64,000 bases of DNA from Anaeramoeba flamelloides (GCA_027625915.1 JANTQA010000036.1:10561001-10625000), one strand, 5' to 3'; counted from the stretch's first letter, positions 48,804 to 61,223 are shown. Notes: generated by a model not told the origin, from the letters alone. Numbers and translations are program-made.

Positions 48804-51800
48804 ATGAGTTACCGACAAAGAAGAGGCGGTAGAGGAGGAAGAAGAGAAGGTGGAGGTGGAGGAAGAAGAGGTGGAGGAAGAAGAGGTGGTGGTGGAGGAG
48901 GAGGAAGAAGAGAAGGCGGAGGTGGAGGAAGAAGAGGTGGTGGAGGAAGAAGAGAAGGTGGTGGTGGAAGAAGAGGTGGAAGAGGCGGAAGAAGAGAAGG
49001 CGGAAGAGGCGGAAGAGGTGGAAGAGGTGGAAGAGGTGGAAGAGGTGGAAGAGGAAGGGGTGGAAGAGGAAGAGGTGGAGGTGGAAGACAATTTGAACAA
49101 CGGAACAGAAGGATAACAAACAATGATGTTGTTGAAGGAAAATTCAACAAAAAAATATGTGGTAAAATTGGTGATCCTGTGCAAATTGAAACCAACTATT
49201 TCCCAGTAGCTTTTGGAAGGAAAACAATTCACCAGTACCATGTCACATTTCTTGTAAATTGTTGTTTTCTAAAATAACTTTTTTTCGTTTCAAAAATTAA
49301 TTTTCTTATTTTTTTTTTTTTTGTTTTCTGTACTAAAAAAAAAAAACAAAAAATTAGCCAGAGATCTTAAATCGAAGAACAAGGTTTATTATTGTCAAAA
49401 AGTCACTCCAATTTGAAAGTAATTTTTTTGATCCCATTTTTTTCAACCTGTTTTTTTTTTCTTTAATTAAATGTTTTTTTTTTTTATTCTTTGTTACTTT
49501 GATTTCTTTTAAAAGAAACAATTTTTGATGGAGAAGCACTTGTGTTTTCACTTCAAAATTTTGGTGATATTGAAAAGGATGTTCAGATGGGTCAAAAAAC
49601 AGTGAAAGTAAAATACAACTTTTTTTTTTAAACACAAAAACAAAATTTTTTTTATTTTTTTTTTTGAGAATCAACAATCTTGATCAAAGAAAAATATTTT
49701 TATAACTAAAAGCTTTTTTAGTTTCACGAACAAACAAAATTTCGGAATTAAAATCCTTCCTGAATCTTTTCGCAAAATGATCAAATTCTCAGAAATGACT
49801 GAAATAAAAAAGAATTTCATTTTTTCAAGTAGAGTTATCGAAATAGACTTTGAGTACACAAGTTTTTTCAAAAATACTTGAAAAACAGTTGATAAGCATC
49901 AATAGGATTATTTTCTGAATTGAATTCCACAACTTTTTTTTCACATTTTTTTTCAAACGTACCTAAACGTTGAAGAAACAATTAAGAAAAAAAGAGTTTT
50001 TATTATTATTTATTGAGAAGTGACCATTCTGGAAAAAAATTGTCAAAATTGGTTTTAATTGTAAAACAGTAGTCAAAAAGCAAATTTTCAAATATTAATA
50101 CATATTTTTTCCTTCGTTTTTAAAACAAAAACCAAGTCCAAAAATTAGATTGATTATTTGAATTAAAATAGGATTCAAAACACCAAATGAAACAAAAATC
50201 TAAGTATTTTCAATTAACCCAAATTTGAATTTGAAACGTAAACATCAGCAAAATAGATTTTTTTGGGATTTTTTGTTGCTATGACTTTTTCTTATTCATG
50301 TGAAATTGGCCTCAAGATTTTAACAATAGGTATTAATCCGGTTTGAAGTAATTCGGTTTGAGGAACTTTTATTGATCAGCGAAAAATTAAGTAAAAAAAT
50401 ATTTGAAAAATTTTCCTTTTCACTACCATTTTACGATTAAAATCGATTTTGACAATTTTTTTTCTTCTAGTGTACATACAAATTAATCAAAAAAAAAAAA
50501 AAAAAAATATAAATGAATAAATTTGCAAAAAAAACCAAATAAAATAAAAGATCTATAAGGATAAGAAATTTTTAATTCAAACTTAAAATTAGTTACATTC
50601 TTACAACGAGATCTTGTTTAGTAGATGATTCTAACCTTTACTATAAGAAAATAATAGAAGAAAAAGCAAGTTCATTAAAAGAAAAGAAAAATGTTTTTTT
50701 TTTTTTTTTTTATTTGTCGACGAGAATAACAAGCCACTATTAGTGTAATAATCAAGAATGTCAAAAAAAAGCTCCCTTCTTGAAAATAATAATTTTAATC
50801 TTAAAAAAATAAATTTGAATTTATTAACAGTCTCACTTCACCACAAATGTAAATATGGAATGTTGTAAAAAATAGAGTTTTTACAATTTTAATAGAAAAA
50901 AACTGTTTAAGAATTTTTGTTATTTTGGTTAATGTATATAATATCTTCTTGTTTTTTATATTTTTAAAAGTGCTTTTTTATTTTATTATTTTTTTATTAA
51001 TTTATTACGAAAAGAAAATTTTTTTTCCAAAAATCCATGGAAAAAAAAAAAAAAAGGATTTATTTAAATTTTTTTTTTTTTTTTGAAGAAATTAAAGAAT
51101 TATCTGTTGCTTCTGTTTCATTTTCAAACATCATTGTACTTATCTCATTGATAGTATTGATCAATTTAAATAGCTAAAAGTTATTTTCCATGTTGTTATT
51201 TCTGCTATACTGTTTTATATTTGTTTCTTTTAAGATAACATTGGGTAGATGGTGGTTCCCCATTTCTATGGGATATTTCTAGATTTGTGTTCACGGCTTT
51301 TTCAATAAAAATAGTCTTCGTTCACGATTTATTCAATATTATTTCAATTTCTATTAACATCATATCATTTGCTATTAAAATCCAAACTTTATTTCAAATT
51401 TTTTAGGCGAAACAAAAATACATTATTTAACTAAAAATCATAACATTGAATTTCGATCTATTGATGATTATTTACTTTCTCTTTGTAATTTTTCATAGGT
51501 AACCATCAGATACAAGGCTGAATTGGAACAGAACCAGGCAAGTCAATGCATGAACATCACAATGAATCAAGTGATTGAGCAAATGAATCTTCAGAGAATT
51601 GGAAGAAATTACTTTGATTCTTCTGATTCGACTGATTTCCCAGAATATCATTTACAGATGTGGAATGGCTTTTTCCATACTGTTAGTCATACAAAGAGCG
51701 GGCTAAGTGTCAATACTGATTTAATTCATAAGATTGTACGAACTGAAACTGTCTTGGATCAAATGTACCAAATTATAAAGCAATCCAGAAAAAAGAAAAC

Positions 51801-53619
51801 CAAAAACCCCTTTGGAGACAAAGCTATTCAAAACAGAATCCAAGGCAAATTCCAAGGCAAAATTATATTAACAAAATATAATAATCGAACGTATCAAATT
51901 TCAAATATCGATTTCCAGATGAGTCCAAAATCAACATTTAAAGTCAACCAAGGAGAGGATGTTCTCGAAACTGATTTTCAAACTTATTATAAAAATCAAC
52001 CAAAATGTAAAGAAATGGGGCTGAAAATCACTGATTTACATCAGCCGCTAATTGAAATCAAAAGAAAAATTCCAGGTGGCATACTAAGAAATAAACAAAG
52101 AAAGCAAAAACAAATACAAAAAGAAAAAGAAAAAGAAAAAGAAAAAGAAAAAGAAAAAAGAAAAGACTATGATGTCATTTACCTAATACCAGAATTCTGT
52201 TATTTAACAGGCTTAACGGATGAAATGAGAAATGATTATTCTCTCATGAGGGTGCTAAGTGGCGGAATGTTTATTAGCCCCGGTAAGAGATTTAATTCAT
52301 TGGAAAAGTTTATGAGATCAATTTTAAAAAATAATAAGGCAAAAAAAAAATTGCAAGAGTGGGGGATGGAATTATCCCCCTTGCCGACAGTTGTCATGGG
52401 AAGAATTTTACCACAAACAAAAATACATGTAAATAAATCTTCTTTTGAAGCAGGGGTGAATGCAAATTGGACAAATTCGCTCAGGGGAGTGAAATTGATC
52501 GAACCTAAAAACTTCAAAACTTGGGGGATAGTTTATGCTGAAGGCACAGATAACCAGGTTGATACCTTTTACGACAAGTTACAATGGGTATCCAGGCCAA
52601 TGGGTGTTACATTAAGTGAGCCCGAATATTTCCCCATCCCACGAAACCCACGAGTCAAAGAATATTTGACCCAATTAAAAAGAATAAAAAAAAGGTATGA
52701 TTTGTTGGTTTGTGTATTGCCAGATAGCGATAAAAGAAGATACGACGCAATCAAACAGCATCTATGCCTAAATTACCCCACGCCATCTCAATGTGTGCTT
52801 CTCAAGACACTTAATGATGAAAGGAAGCTGGCATCGGTTTGCACAAAAATTGTTCACCAAATGGTCTGCAAAACTGGTGGCGCCCTGTGGCACGTAAATT
52901 TGCCAAAGAAGGAGCCCATCCTGTTTATTGGAGTAGACGTAAGTCGCGACTTGCGATCAAAACGCGGAGCGGTAGCTGGATTTGTTGCATCAACAGATCC
53001 GCAATGCACACATTTCTTTTCAAAAGTTGAATTATTATCACATAAAACTCAAGAAATTGTAGGCAAATTGGGGGAATTCACAAAGGAAGCCATCAAAAAA
53101 TTTACTACCAAAACTAGAAAGTTGCCTGCCCATATAATTGTATTTCGAGATGGTGTCGGGGATTCGCAAATTGAATTTGTCATGAGAGAAGAAGTGCAAA
53201 GTATTCAAAAATATTTTAAAAAAATTAAAATTGATTACGATCCAAAGTTCACCTTTGTGATCGTCCAAAAAAGAGTCAAAACTCGCTTCAATGTAAATAG
53301 CGAAAACCCCCGGCCAGGGACGGTAATAGACAACGTAATTACCAAAAAGGGTGTTTGGGATTGGTTTATGGTGCCGCAATCAGTAAACCAAGGAACAGCA
53401 ACTCCGACACATTTCCATTGTGTCTTTGATAATTCTCAGATGAAACCAGATTTGCTGCAATCTATTACTTTTAAATTATGCCACATGTATTATAATTGGC
53501 CAGGAACCGTTAGAGTGCCAAATGTTTGCCAATATGCACATTGCTTATCTTTCTTTATTGGACAGTCAATTCATAAGGAAGTTCATAGATCCTTACAGGA
53601 TAAATTATATTTCTTATAA
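48804..53619 (+). CDS. PIWI: PIWI-clade Argonaute
   Basis: Four exons, 48804-49253, 49358-49418, 49516-49607 and 51499-53619, join in phase to 907 residues. Residues 6-98 are an RG/RGG-rich tail with about sixteen RG dipeptides. The N domain has NYFPVAF and FDGEALVFSL. PAZ is near 285-395 (LTKYNNRTYQISNIDFQMSP), followed by a KE-rich insert (402-423) and IPEFCYLTGLTDEMRNDY. The MID 5'-phosphate pocket Y616, K620, Q632, K651 is present. The slicer tetrad is complete: D681 (GVDVSRD), E720 (TQEI), D752 (FRDGVGD), H882 (YAHCLSFF). The C-terminus LYFL matches animal PIWIs. It should bind small guide RNAs and cleave target RNA. The RG tail could be arginine-methylated for Tudor-protein binding, as in PIWIs elsewhere. 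The introns are 104, 97 and 1,891 bp. Confidence 0.96.
48822..49090 (+). repeat. GGTGGAAGA/GGAAGAGGC coding minisatellite
   Basis: The RGG tail of PIWI is encoded by 9- and 12-bp purine-only units (GGTGGAAGA, GGAAGAGAAGGCGGA). The strand asymmetry leaves other frames open on both strands (Glu/Val-rich, Pro/Leu-rich, Ser/Thr-rich), none of which is a gene. Such arrays usually vary in length by slippage. Confidence 0.85.
49608..51498 (+). other. Long intron 3 of the PIWI gene
   Basis: GTAAAA donor and TTTTTCATAG acceptor, 1,891 bp against about 100 bp for introns 1 and 2. AT-rich, with no recognised element or frame. Several long A and T runs. Confidence 0.8.
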
Positions 53620-54404
53620 CTTTTTTTGATTTGCTTCTTTGATCTATTTCTAAATACAATATTCATTACTTTAAATTTTTTTTTTGTTTGAAATTCAGAA
53701 AAAAAGTAAAATTTCCCTAAAGTTCTATTTTAAATGAATCCTATATTATATAATAAATTATAACTGCTCTGATCTGACTCAATTAAATTTTATTTTTTTT
53801 ATTTTTATTTTTTTTTTTATTCTACTTTATCACAATTTATAGCAATTGCCCTTTATTATTTATCATTCTTCTTTTAATCTGTTTTTTTTTTTTTATTATT
53901 AATACTCCCACGTTATGTGAGGTTTAGAGCAATGTTCTTACTCCTTTTGGTTTACTTTTATTTTTGCTATTTCCAAAAAAGAGTGACAAATTTATTTTAT
54001 AATCTCTTTATTAAACTTGATTTAAATATTAGTATTTAAATATCCAAAATTGTTATTCGTCATTAAATTTATTGATTCTTAATTCAATTTGTTTGTTTGA
54101 ATGACATTACTTAAATTAAGGATAACAAAATTTTTGAGATCAAATAAATTTGAAATTTTTTAACAGGTGAAAATTGGAGATTATTTTTTTTTACTTTTTG
54201 ATCTAAAAAATTTTTTCTGAAAGGATTTTAATTTTAATAAATTGTATAATAGGTGGGATAAATCATAATTAAATTGTATTGATTAAAAAATGTTTGAGTT
54301 ATTGTTATATTGTACATTGTTTATTAAAATTAGACCTAACTTGTTTTGTAGAATTAAAATGTTTAATTTTTATTTATTTTTTTTGGAAATTTTTTAAGGA
54401 ATCT
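53620..54404. other. PIWI 3' flank, AT-rich
   Basis: T-rich sequence after the PIWI stop. No gene or clear repeat recognised before the TIR element at 54,405. Confidence 0.5.
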
Positions 54405-54571
54405 AAACTATTTTTCAAAAATTTTTACTCACTTTATGATGTTAATGGGAGTTATTTTGAGGGTTTATTCCAGTATTCTTAACAAAAAATATTTTCAAAT
54501 CTTCGATCAGAATCGTTTTTTCTAATTTTTCAAATTTTAGTTTTGCTTTTTCAAATTTTTGTTTTTCTTTT

Positions 54572-54612
<41 letters not shown>

Positions 54613-54973
54613 TGATGTGGAAAAAAAAAGAGATCTTCGAAAAGAAAAATAATCACTAAGAAAATTTCGACTATGTAATGTCTTTGAAAATGGATTTAAT
54701 TATTCATAAAAAATCTTGTTGTTCAACTTTTTTTCAGTGAAATTTCAGTAATAAAAAATCGGTAATGCTCTTTTCAAAAATTGTAACTCACTTTTTTTTA
54801 GTTTTTGGTTTTATTTTTTTTATTTTTTAATATATCTGGATTTTATAGATTTAGAATGACTTAAAAGTGAATTACAAATCATATTTAGTTATTAATTGTT
54901 CTTGAATACTAAAGGATAATTTTTTTTCTTAAATTTATCATTTAGGTGAGTCACAATTTTTGAAAAAGAGTTT
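54405..54973 (-). mobile_element. AAACT-ended TIR element, copy C (inverted)
   Basis: Reverse-complement copy of 4,556-5,183 and 17,123-17,791: left AAACTATTTTTCAAAAATTT, right the inverse of AAACTCTTTTTCAAAAATTG. The internal inverted terminal repeat is also present (near 54,770). A 29-T-like pyrimidine run replaces the purine run of the other copies, as expected on the opposite strand. Confidence 0.8.
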
Positions 54974-56016
54974 ATTTATGAATATTAACAAATTATATTT
55001 GATCCAATCATTATAGAAATTACCCGTAATTTTATATTATCAATTTATGAATAAATATACTTTCAAATTGAGGACTTTTTATGATTATAAAAAAAAATCA
55101 CCATTTTTTGGAATATCCTGATCTCCCTTCAAGTTACAAATATCCAAATTATCTTTGAAATATTTTTTTGAATTGTCGTGAAAGGGCTCTGGGATCTGGA
55201 ATTGTTAAATAATCATTTCAGAAATAAAATTTTATTTTTAAAAATAGTCTATTATTTTACAATAAATAATTGGTTTAAAAAAAAAAAATCAATATATTTC
55301 AATTTTTTCTTGATTATTGTGATTCATCAACACAAGTTTTTTAATTTATTTTTTTTTGAAAATTTTGTCATAATAATATATAATTTTCAATTTTTATGAT
55401 TTAAACACATATTTTTTTAACTCGATGATAGTTGGTACGTTTTCAACCAAGTGAGACCCCCTTTTTTACTAAATATTTCATTTTATCAAAAAGATATTTT
55501 CATATCATATAATAAAGTTTCCTTTTCCATTGATTAGTTCAATACCAAGATATATTTTTGATTAAAAATTATATTCAAAAAAAAAAAAGAAGAATAAAAA
55601 AAGAAAAACAAAGTTTGAAAAAGATAACATTTAAAAACTTCTTAAATTATTCATTCATAATTGACTTTATCAATCATTTAATGATTTTTTTCTTTGATGA
55701 AAAAACCTTTTTTTGCCATTAATTCATTATACATATGGTTTGTATTCATTTATTGGTCTCCAAAATAGTATTATTTTTTTCTAAATTTTATTTAAAATTT
55801 TTTTCTATTTGATGGACAAAAATAACTCTTTCAATGCTAAAAAAGGAATTTATTAGTGTTAAAGGAACATGGTCAAATCGATATTATTATAAATTAAAAT
55901 TTTTGTTTTTTTATGAAATTTTTAAGTTGGAGAGATCTATTTTCCGGACAAATTTAACATCTTTGTCATTTTTCTTTCAATCCATTCACAATGTTTAAAT
56001 AATATCGCTTTCATTT
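54974..56016. other. AT-rich region, no gene
   Basis: A 73-codon Phe/Ile-rich frame (55,178-55,399) is explained by base composition. Nothing else recognised. Confidence 0.45.
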
Positions 56017-56268
56017 TTAATTTTTGGTACTTTTATTCTTAATTGTTACATTTAATTTTTTGAATGAATTATTCATTAATTGATCTTTAACATTAATAAT
56101 GTATGGTTTTTTTTTTTGCCTTTTTTTGCCATTTTTTGATACAAAAACCCGTTTTCCATACCCACCCGAATGGTGTCCAAATTGAAAAATTAATTTTAAA
56201 TTTTGGTAAAGGTAGAATATAAATTCTGTTTCAGTCAAAGGGGCCCAACGTACTTTTCCAAATATCAA
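56017..56268 (-). CDS. Unassigned protein-like frame or terminal exon
   Basis: Minus-strand frame with unusually non-repetitive, protein-like sequence: KVRWAPLTETEFIFYLYQN, then FQFGHHSGGYGKRVFVSKN, then a Lys-rich tail. It lacks an ATG near its start, so if real it would be a last exon; an AAAAAG lies just upstream. Its 5' part overlaps the edge of the dispersed repeat shared with 16,560, so it may be a fragment carried by, or flanking, that repeat. No family recognised. Confidence 0.25.
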   Translation of the reverse strand: MIFGKVRWAPLTETEFIFYLYQNLKLIFQFGHHSGGYGKRVFVSKNGKKRQKKKPYIINVKDQLMNNSFKKLNVTIKNKSTKN

Positions 56269-56740
56269 ACTTTTTTATTAATGACCTTTGAAGAACAAAT
56301 AAAAAAATAACTAGAATAATAAAAATCAAAGAATTGTTGGTTTCCACTTAAAATAAAACTGATAAATTATTAGATTTTCTTAAAAAGGGAAAATCTCAAA
56401 ATTCTTGGGTCAAATTGAGATAAAAAAGAATGCTCATTTTGATCTCCTTTGAAGATCAAATAAAATTTCAATAGAAATCAAAATTATTTTTAATACAATA
56501 ATTTTTACTTTATCAATAACCTTATAATAACAAATTTTTACCAAGTGAATATCGATCTTGTTATAAAAAAAAAATTATAAATGAATAAGGTATCTATCAA
56601 AAAATAAATGTCAAAATGTGAAAAAATGATTAGTATATTGAAATTTCCAGAAATAAATTTTTTCTTCTAATATCCATTCAAAACCTTTAAACATAAGTAA
56701 TTTACCTATCATTTCTATTGGGCCCTATTGGCTGAAAAAC
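56225..56740 (+). repeat. ~0.5-kb dispersed repeat, copy 2
   Basis: Partner of 16,560-17,100 in the same orientation. It starts at the shared TTTCAGTCAAAG word and continues through GACCTTTGAAGAACAAATAA, TATCAATAACCTTATAATAA and ATGTGAAAAAATGATTAGTA. GGGCCC words lie near both edges (56,240 and 56,723). Confidence 0.7.
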
Positions 56741-56879
56741 ACTTTAGAAAAAAATAAGAGTATGAAAATAATCCTGAAAACTTTTTTTTATTCTTAATAT
56801 GAGGAAAATTGTTTTATAATAACAACATTCAAAATCATCGCGTTTTTATAACTAAAGATATTTTTTATGAGCTCACTAA

Positions 56880-57917
56880 TAATTCTACCTAAATTTCATA
56901 AAAGTGGGATGTTATCTCTAGAATACTCAGAAAATAATTTAAGAACCTAAGTTGATCTACTTATTTTGAAAAACACAATAGATCTTTAGAGAAGTTTGAT
57001 AGGAATTTGGAAAATGATAATTTTTATTCTTTTTTTGCTTGGTTAAATCATATTTTGAATAACTAAAATTTAATTAATCATCATTCTAATAAGTGGGCGG
57101 GTTGTTGTTTTAAAGGTTTGATTCATAAAAAAAGGATTTGATTTTAAATAAAAGAAATTACACATCAATTTTGCTAATAGTGTTATTTTCCAATTAAAAA
57201 AAGAAAATTTTTACTTCATGTTCCAAAATATTGTGAATTAATCAATTACAAAAAAACCCAAATATCTATAGAAAAACAATTAGGGATGATATTTTGAGTC
57301 ATTATATTAATCTTTCTTATTGGACTTCGAGATAAAATTTTAACTCTGGAAATTGGATTTTTACAGTATTCACAATTAAAAATCCTTTTCTGGATTATTT
57401 TCATGTATAGTAGGGGAAAAAATACAGGGCATGAAAAAAATCCCAGACAAGACGATTAATTGTGAATATTAGCAAAATTTTTGTTTAATTACAAATATTT
57501 TACTATCAAATCCTTATCGATATAACCAATTTTTTTATGAACAAATTAATAAAACTGCCTAAAGTTCATCAAAGTAGTGTTTCTCTAGAGAAAACTTATG
57601 TTATTGTATGATAGCCAAAGGAGATCGACTTTTTTTGAAAAACAATCGAGTTTTAAAGAGTTTTACAAGATGTTTGGAAAATGATAATTTTTACATTCAT
57701 TGTTTTTTGATTGATTGGATGGTGTTTTGAACAAGTGTAATTTCATTAATCATTGTTCTAATAAAGGTGTGGGTTATAATTCCAAAAGTTTGACTTTTAA
57801 AAAAAGGATTTGATTTTAAATATAAGAAATTACACAATAATTTTTCTAATATTTACAATTCAAAATCTTGTTGATCGATTTTTTTCATCTCTGGTGTTTT
57901 TTTCATTACTTTAAACT
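56880..57917. mobile_element. Two adjacent long-TIR MITE copies, ATACCGG family
   Basis: The second copy, about 57,408-57,917, has ends GGGGAAAAAATACAGGGCAT, then CCCAGACAAGACGATTAATT, and at the right the inverse (TTTTTTTCATCTCTGGTGTT). It corresponds to 8,404-8,924 in opposite orientation. A partial copy occupies about 56,880-57,408: it shares CTCTAGAATACTC-like, GGAAAATGATAATTTTT and AAAAGGATTTGATTTTAAAT blocks, ending with ATTCACAATTAAAAATCC. The copies abut, suggesting insertion of one next to or into the other. Confidence 0.72.
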
Positions 57918-59037
57918 TTTTCCAAATGTGCTTTTGCTGATATTTCAGTTAAAATATTTTTCGAAGTTTACAATCTAATGTTTTTGAATAGTCAAATAAG
58001 TATTGAATTTACCAAGAAAAAGCTTCAGATTTAAGCTAACTTTTCACGATAGATGGGTGTTTAGTAATTATGTTATTTTTCATTCTCTTCCCAAAAGAAT
58101 TTTCCTTCTAAAGAAATTGGATAAAAAAAATACAAATTGCAAAGTGAAAATCAATGTAAAATTAAAAAAAATTTTCCAAAAGATTTTTAAATGAAAATTT
58201 TTTAAACAAAAAAACATATATTTAAGAGATTTTCAAAAACAAGTTCAAATTTGTAAAAGTAACTGTTATAGCCGCTATAAAAAATGTTTAGGTCAAGTAT
58301 ATAAATTGTTTTGCATTTATAGATTTGAAATGGAAGTTATGAATATCTTGAAATTATCCAATTTTGAGAGATCTTTTTAGGGTTAATTGAGAAAATCGTT
58401 GGAAATGTTAAATTTTTCCTTTATTTTGAGTAGGAAATTCTTGGTTGGTAAATTTATATGAGATTATAAAAATCTTTCAGAGCATATTTATCCTTAATCC
58501 CAGGATTTTCACTTGCGAACCGAGTTCTTGTAGGAAATAAATTAATATTTAAGTAAAAATAGAAGATTATATTTTTAAAAAAAATTTTCTTTGAATTCGT
58601 TAAAAAGAAGAAGAAAACAAAAAAGTGAATTAACCCCTTGTTTTGGTTGTAATTAAGTTAACCTTTTTTCATTTCAAATCTTGTGTGAAAATCAAGGAAC
58701 TTTTTACCATAATTTTTTTCCAAATAAAATTAAGATAAATAAAAATTAACTTTCCGAATATCCTCTTCGGATACCTTTTGCTTTACTTGAGTATTTAAGG
58801 TCATTATTGAAACTCCACAGTAAAAAATTATTTTTACAAATAACAAATTTTAATTTGCAGGTTTACAAAAACTGAAAGAACAAAGTATGGCTGAAAAGTG
58901 GTGGAACTAAAACCAATTGTGAATTCTAAAAAATTTTACTCAGGGCAAAATAAGAATGAAAACAAAAACAACTAATAAGAAATTTATATTTTTTTAATTC
59001 TTTTTTTTTTTTTGTATTTTAGAAAAATAAAATTTTG
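57918..59037. other. Upstream region of small membrane protein
   Basis: AT-rich; a TTTTGTATTTTAG at about 59,012-59,024 just before the start codon looks like a splice acceptor, so a leader or coding exon may lie upstream, but none was identified. Confidence 0.45.
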
Positions 59038-59625
59038 ATGTTCTCAAACTCTTACGCTCCAATCAACAATTATTTTAAGATCAGTTTCTTCATATTTTTT
59101 TTGTTAGTTGCACTTTGTATTGTCTGCCAAATTGCTGCAAAGGGAAGACTACCTATCACTTTTTCTCTTGTATTTGCAAAAACTTCCAATTTACCAAATA
59201 TTGTTCTTCGGGTCTTTTATTTTTTGATCTTTCTATGTACATTAATCTCGATGTATCTCTCATTCCTGAGTGCATCAGCTGATGACAAAGCTGACCCCTA
59301 TTCAATGACACTTGTTCTGTTTCTTGTGTTTTTTCTTTCTCTCACAAGGATTCTTTTTGGAAAGAATGGAGAACAATTCCAAGAAATACAAACCGATAGC
59401 GATCCTCGACCCATAGAAACCACCGCGAACCCCTTAAATTATGAAAAACAAAAAGAGGAACAAAGTAGTTCTGACACAACCCGAGATTTCACTGATGAAA
59501 ATTCAAATTCAGATCAAACAACATCAAAGACAAGTGTTAGCTCTTTCAAAACAGACTGCGATCTTGAAAATAATTTTTCCGCTTCGTCCAATATTAAAAA
59601 AACAAACTCAGGTAATTTCTTTTAG
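59038..59625 (+). CDS. Small multi-pass membrane protein, unknown
   Basis: A 195-residue frame from ATG. Three hydrophobic helices are seen at about residues 13-33 (KISFFIFFLLVALCIVCQIA), 52-76 (VLRVFYFLIFLCTLISMYLS) and 88-105 (MTLVLFLVFFLSLTRILF), with a short polar acidic loop (SASADDKADPY) before the last. The C-terminal 85 residues are a hydrophilic Ser/Thr/Glu/Asp-rich tail. If the tail is cytosolic the N-terminus would be external, but topology is not settled. An in-frame acceptor-like TTTTAG lies 13 bases before the ATG, so the protein could extend upstream by splicing. No family is recognised. Confidence 0.65.
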   Translation: MFSNSYAPINNYFKISFFIFFLLVALCIVCQIAAKGRLPITFSLVFAKTSNLPNIVLRVFYFLIFLCTLISMYLSFLSASADDKADPYSMTLVLFLVFFLSLTRILFGKNGEQFQEIQTDSDPRPIETTANPLNYEKQKEEQSSSDTTRDFTDENSNSDQTTSKTSVSSFKTDCDLENNFSASSNIKKTNSGNFF

Positions 59626-61190
59626 ATTTCCTTTTTACATTCTCTTAGATACCAACAATCAGAAATATCAAAATTGAAAAGTTACTAAAATACTTGTGTT
59701 TTGAAAAAGTTCTTTCAAACAGTTTAAAGACTATTACCCAGACTACTCAAAATGGGTGGGTTAAACGGTTTGAATTCCCCACTTAAAAAATTTTTGTTCC
59801 ACACTTTTTGAAAAGAGTTGTTACGAAAACAAAAACAAACACAAAAGCAAAATTTCGAGGTTTTCCAAATTGACGATCCAAAAAAGTTTTTAAGAATCAA
59901 AGCAAAAAGCAACACCTTTTATTACAATTTGTCAAATCTGTATTTCAAAAATCCTAGAAAAATTTTTTTTTCATATTAGAATCTTGTCAAATTTTTAACA
60001 TTTGAAATTTACCTAATTTTTAAAAAGTGGAAACTGATAGTTTCAAAAGTACATGACACTAGTTCTCAGAAACATTTTATATAGCTGTTTTTTGTGGTGA
60101 ATTCTTCAAACTTGAGTTTTTCTCGTTTTTGCAAATTACTTTTGATCGATCAAATTAAAGAATGAAAATTTTTTTTTTTTACAAATTTTGGTTCTTTTCA
60201 TGAGGATTTTCGAGACAAAATATTTTTTTTTTTGTCGAGAAGAAATTTCACAAAAGGTCTTGTGAAATAACCCTCTCTTGAGAGCTATTATTTTTTTGTT
60301 CATGATTTATGAGATTTAAATGGGATAAAAATTTCATCATGTTATGTTTTTTCATTTTCTTCATTCCAATCATTTCTGATCCTTCGTCAACCTTAAGATG
60401 AACAATTACCACTGTGTTTCATAAAAGAACACCAAATAAATAAATAAGGATCACACCAATTTAAATCGAGTTTTACATCCAAGTGTAACAAATTAGCTTA
60501 AATGGTTACTTTTTACTCAAAACACTCATTTGTGACCAACAAAAACTCATTTTTTCCAGAAGAAAAACTTTTTCACAAATAAATGTTTTTTTTATGGATA
60601 AATAGTTTTTTTTGGAAAAGTGTAGCTTCCAGGGAAAAGCATTGTCGTTTCTCAAATAAAACACAACTACTGATGGAGTTTGTTGGAAAAATGTTCTTCA
60701 ATTTGATCTTTTTGTTTGAGATCTTCAATTAAAAAAATTTTCATGTGGAAATAAAAGATTTAAAAATTTTACAAGATCTTTCCTCAGAACCAAATTTTAA
60801 TTATTTTTCTTCGGTAAAATTCTAAAATACTTTTTTTCAAAATTTCTCTTCAAGAGAATCAAAAATACAAAAAACAAAAAATAATTATTAACAAATTTTT
60901 ATATATTTATTTGAATTGTTTTTTTTTTAAAAAAACCTTTTAACCTACAAATTAAACAAAATAACAAATAAAACAAATAGTAAAAAGTCTTTTGACTTCA
61001 ACTTTGGAAAGTATAAAAACCTTTGCATCGAAAAAACCACTTTTATTCGTATTTGCCATAATCGTAATATTTTTTTTCGTTTTATTTTTTAAAACCAACC
61101 AAGAGGTTATTTTGTATTGAATTTAATATTATTAGATGTTATTTTTTCTGTGTTTATTAAATAATGAAAATAAAAAACAAATAAAAATAG
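59626..61190. other. Intergenic region with a possible upstream exon
   Basis: Mostly AT-rich. At 60,975-61,110 a plus-strand frame without ATG encodes a hydrophobic helix (KKPLLFVFAIIVIFFFVLFF) and ends at a weak donor (CAAGAG|GTTATT). It might be an early exon of the phosphoesterase gene or chance. Confidence 0.35.
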
Positions 61191-61223
61191 ATTATTTTTT
61201 TATTGTGTCTGATCCCATTATTT

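Noticed and set aside
48765-49241. Ser/Thr-rich, Leu/His-rich and Pro-rich minus-strand frames and a Glu/Val-rich plus frame
   Set aside because: Shadows of the purine-only RGG-coding minisatellite of the PIWI gene.
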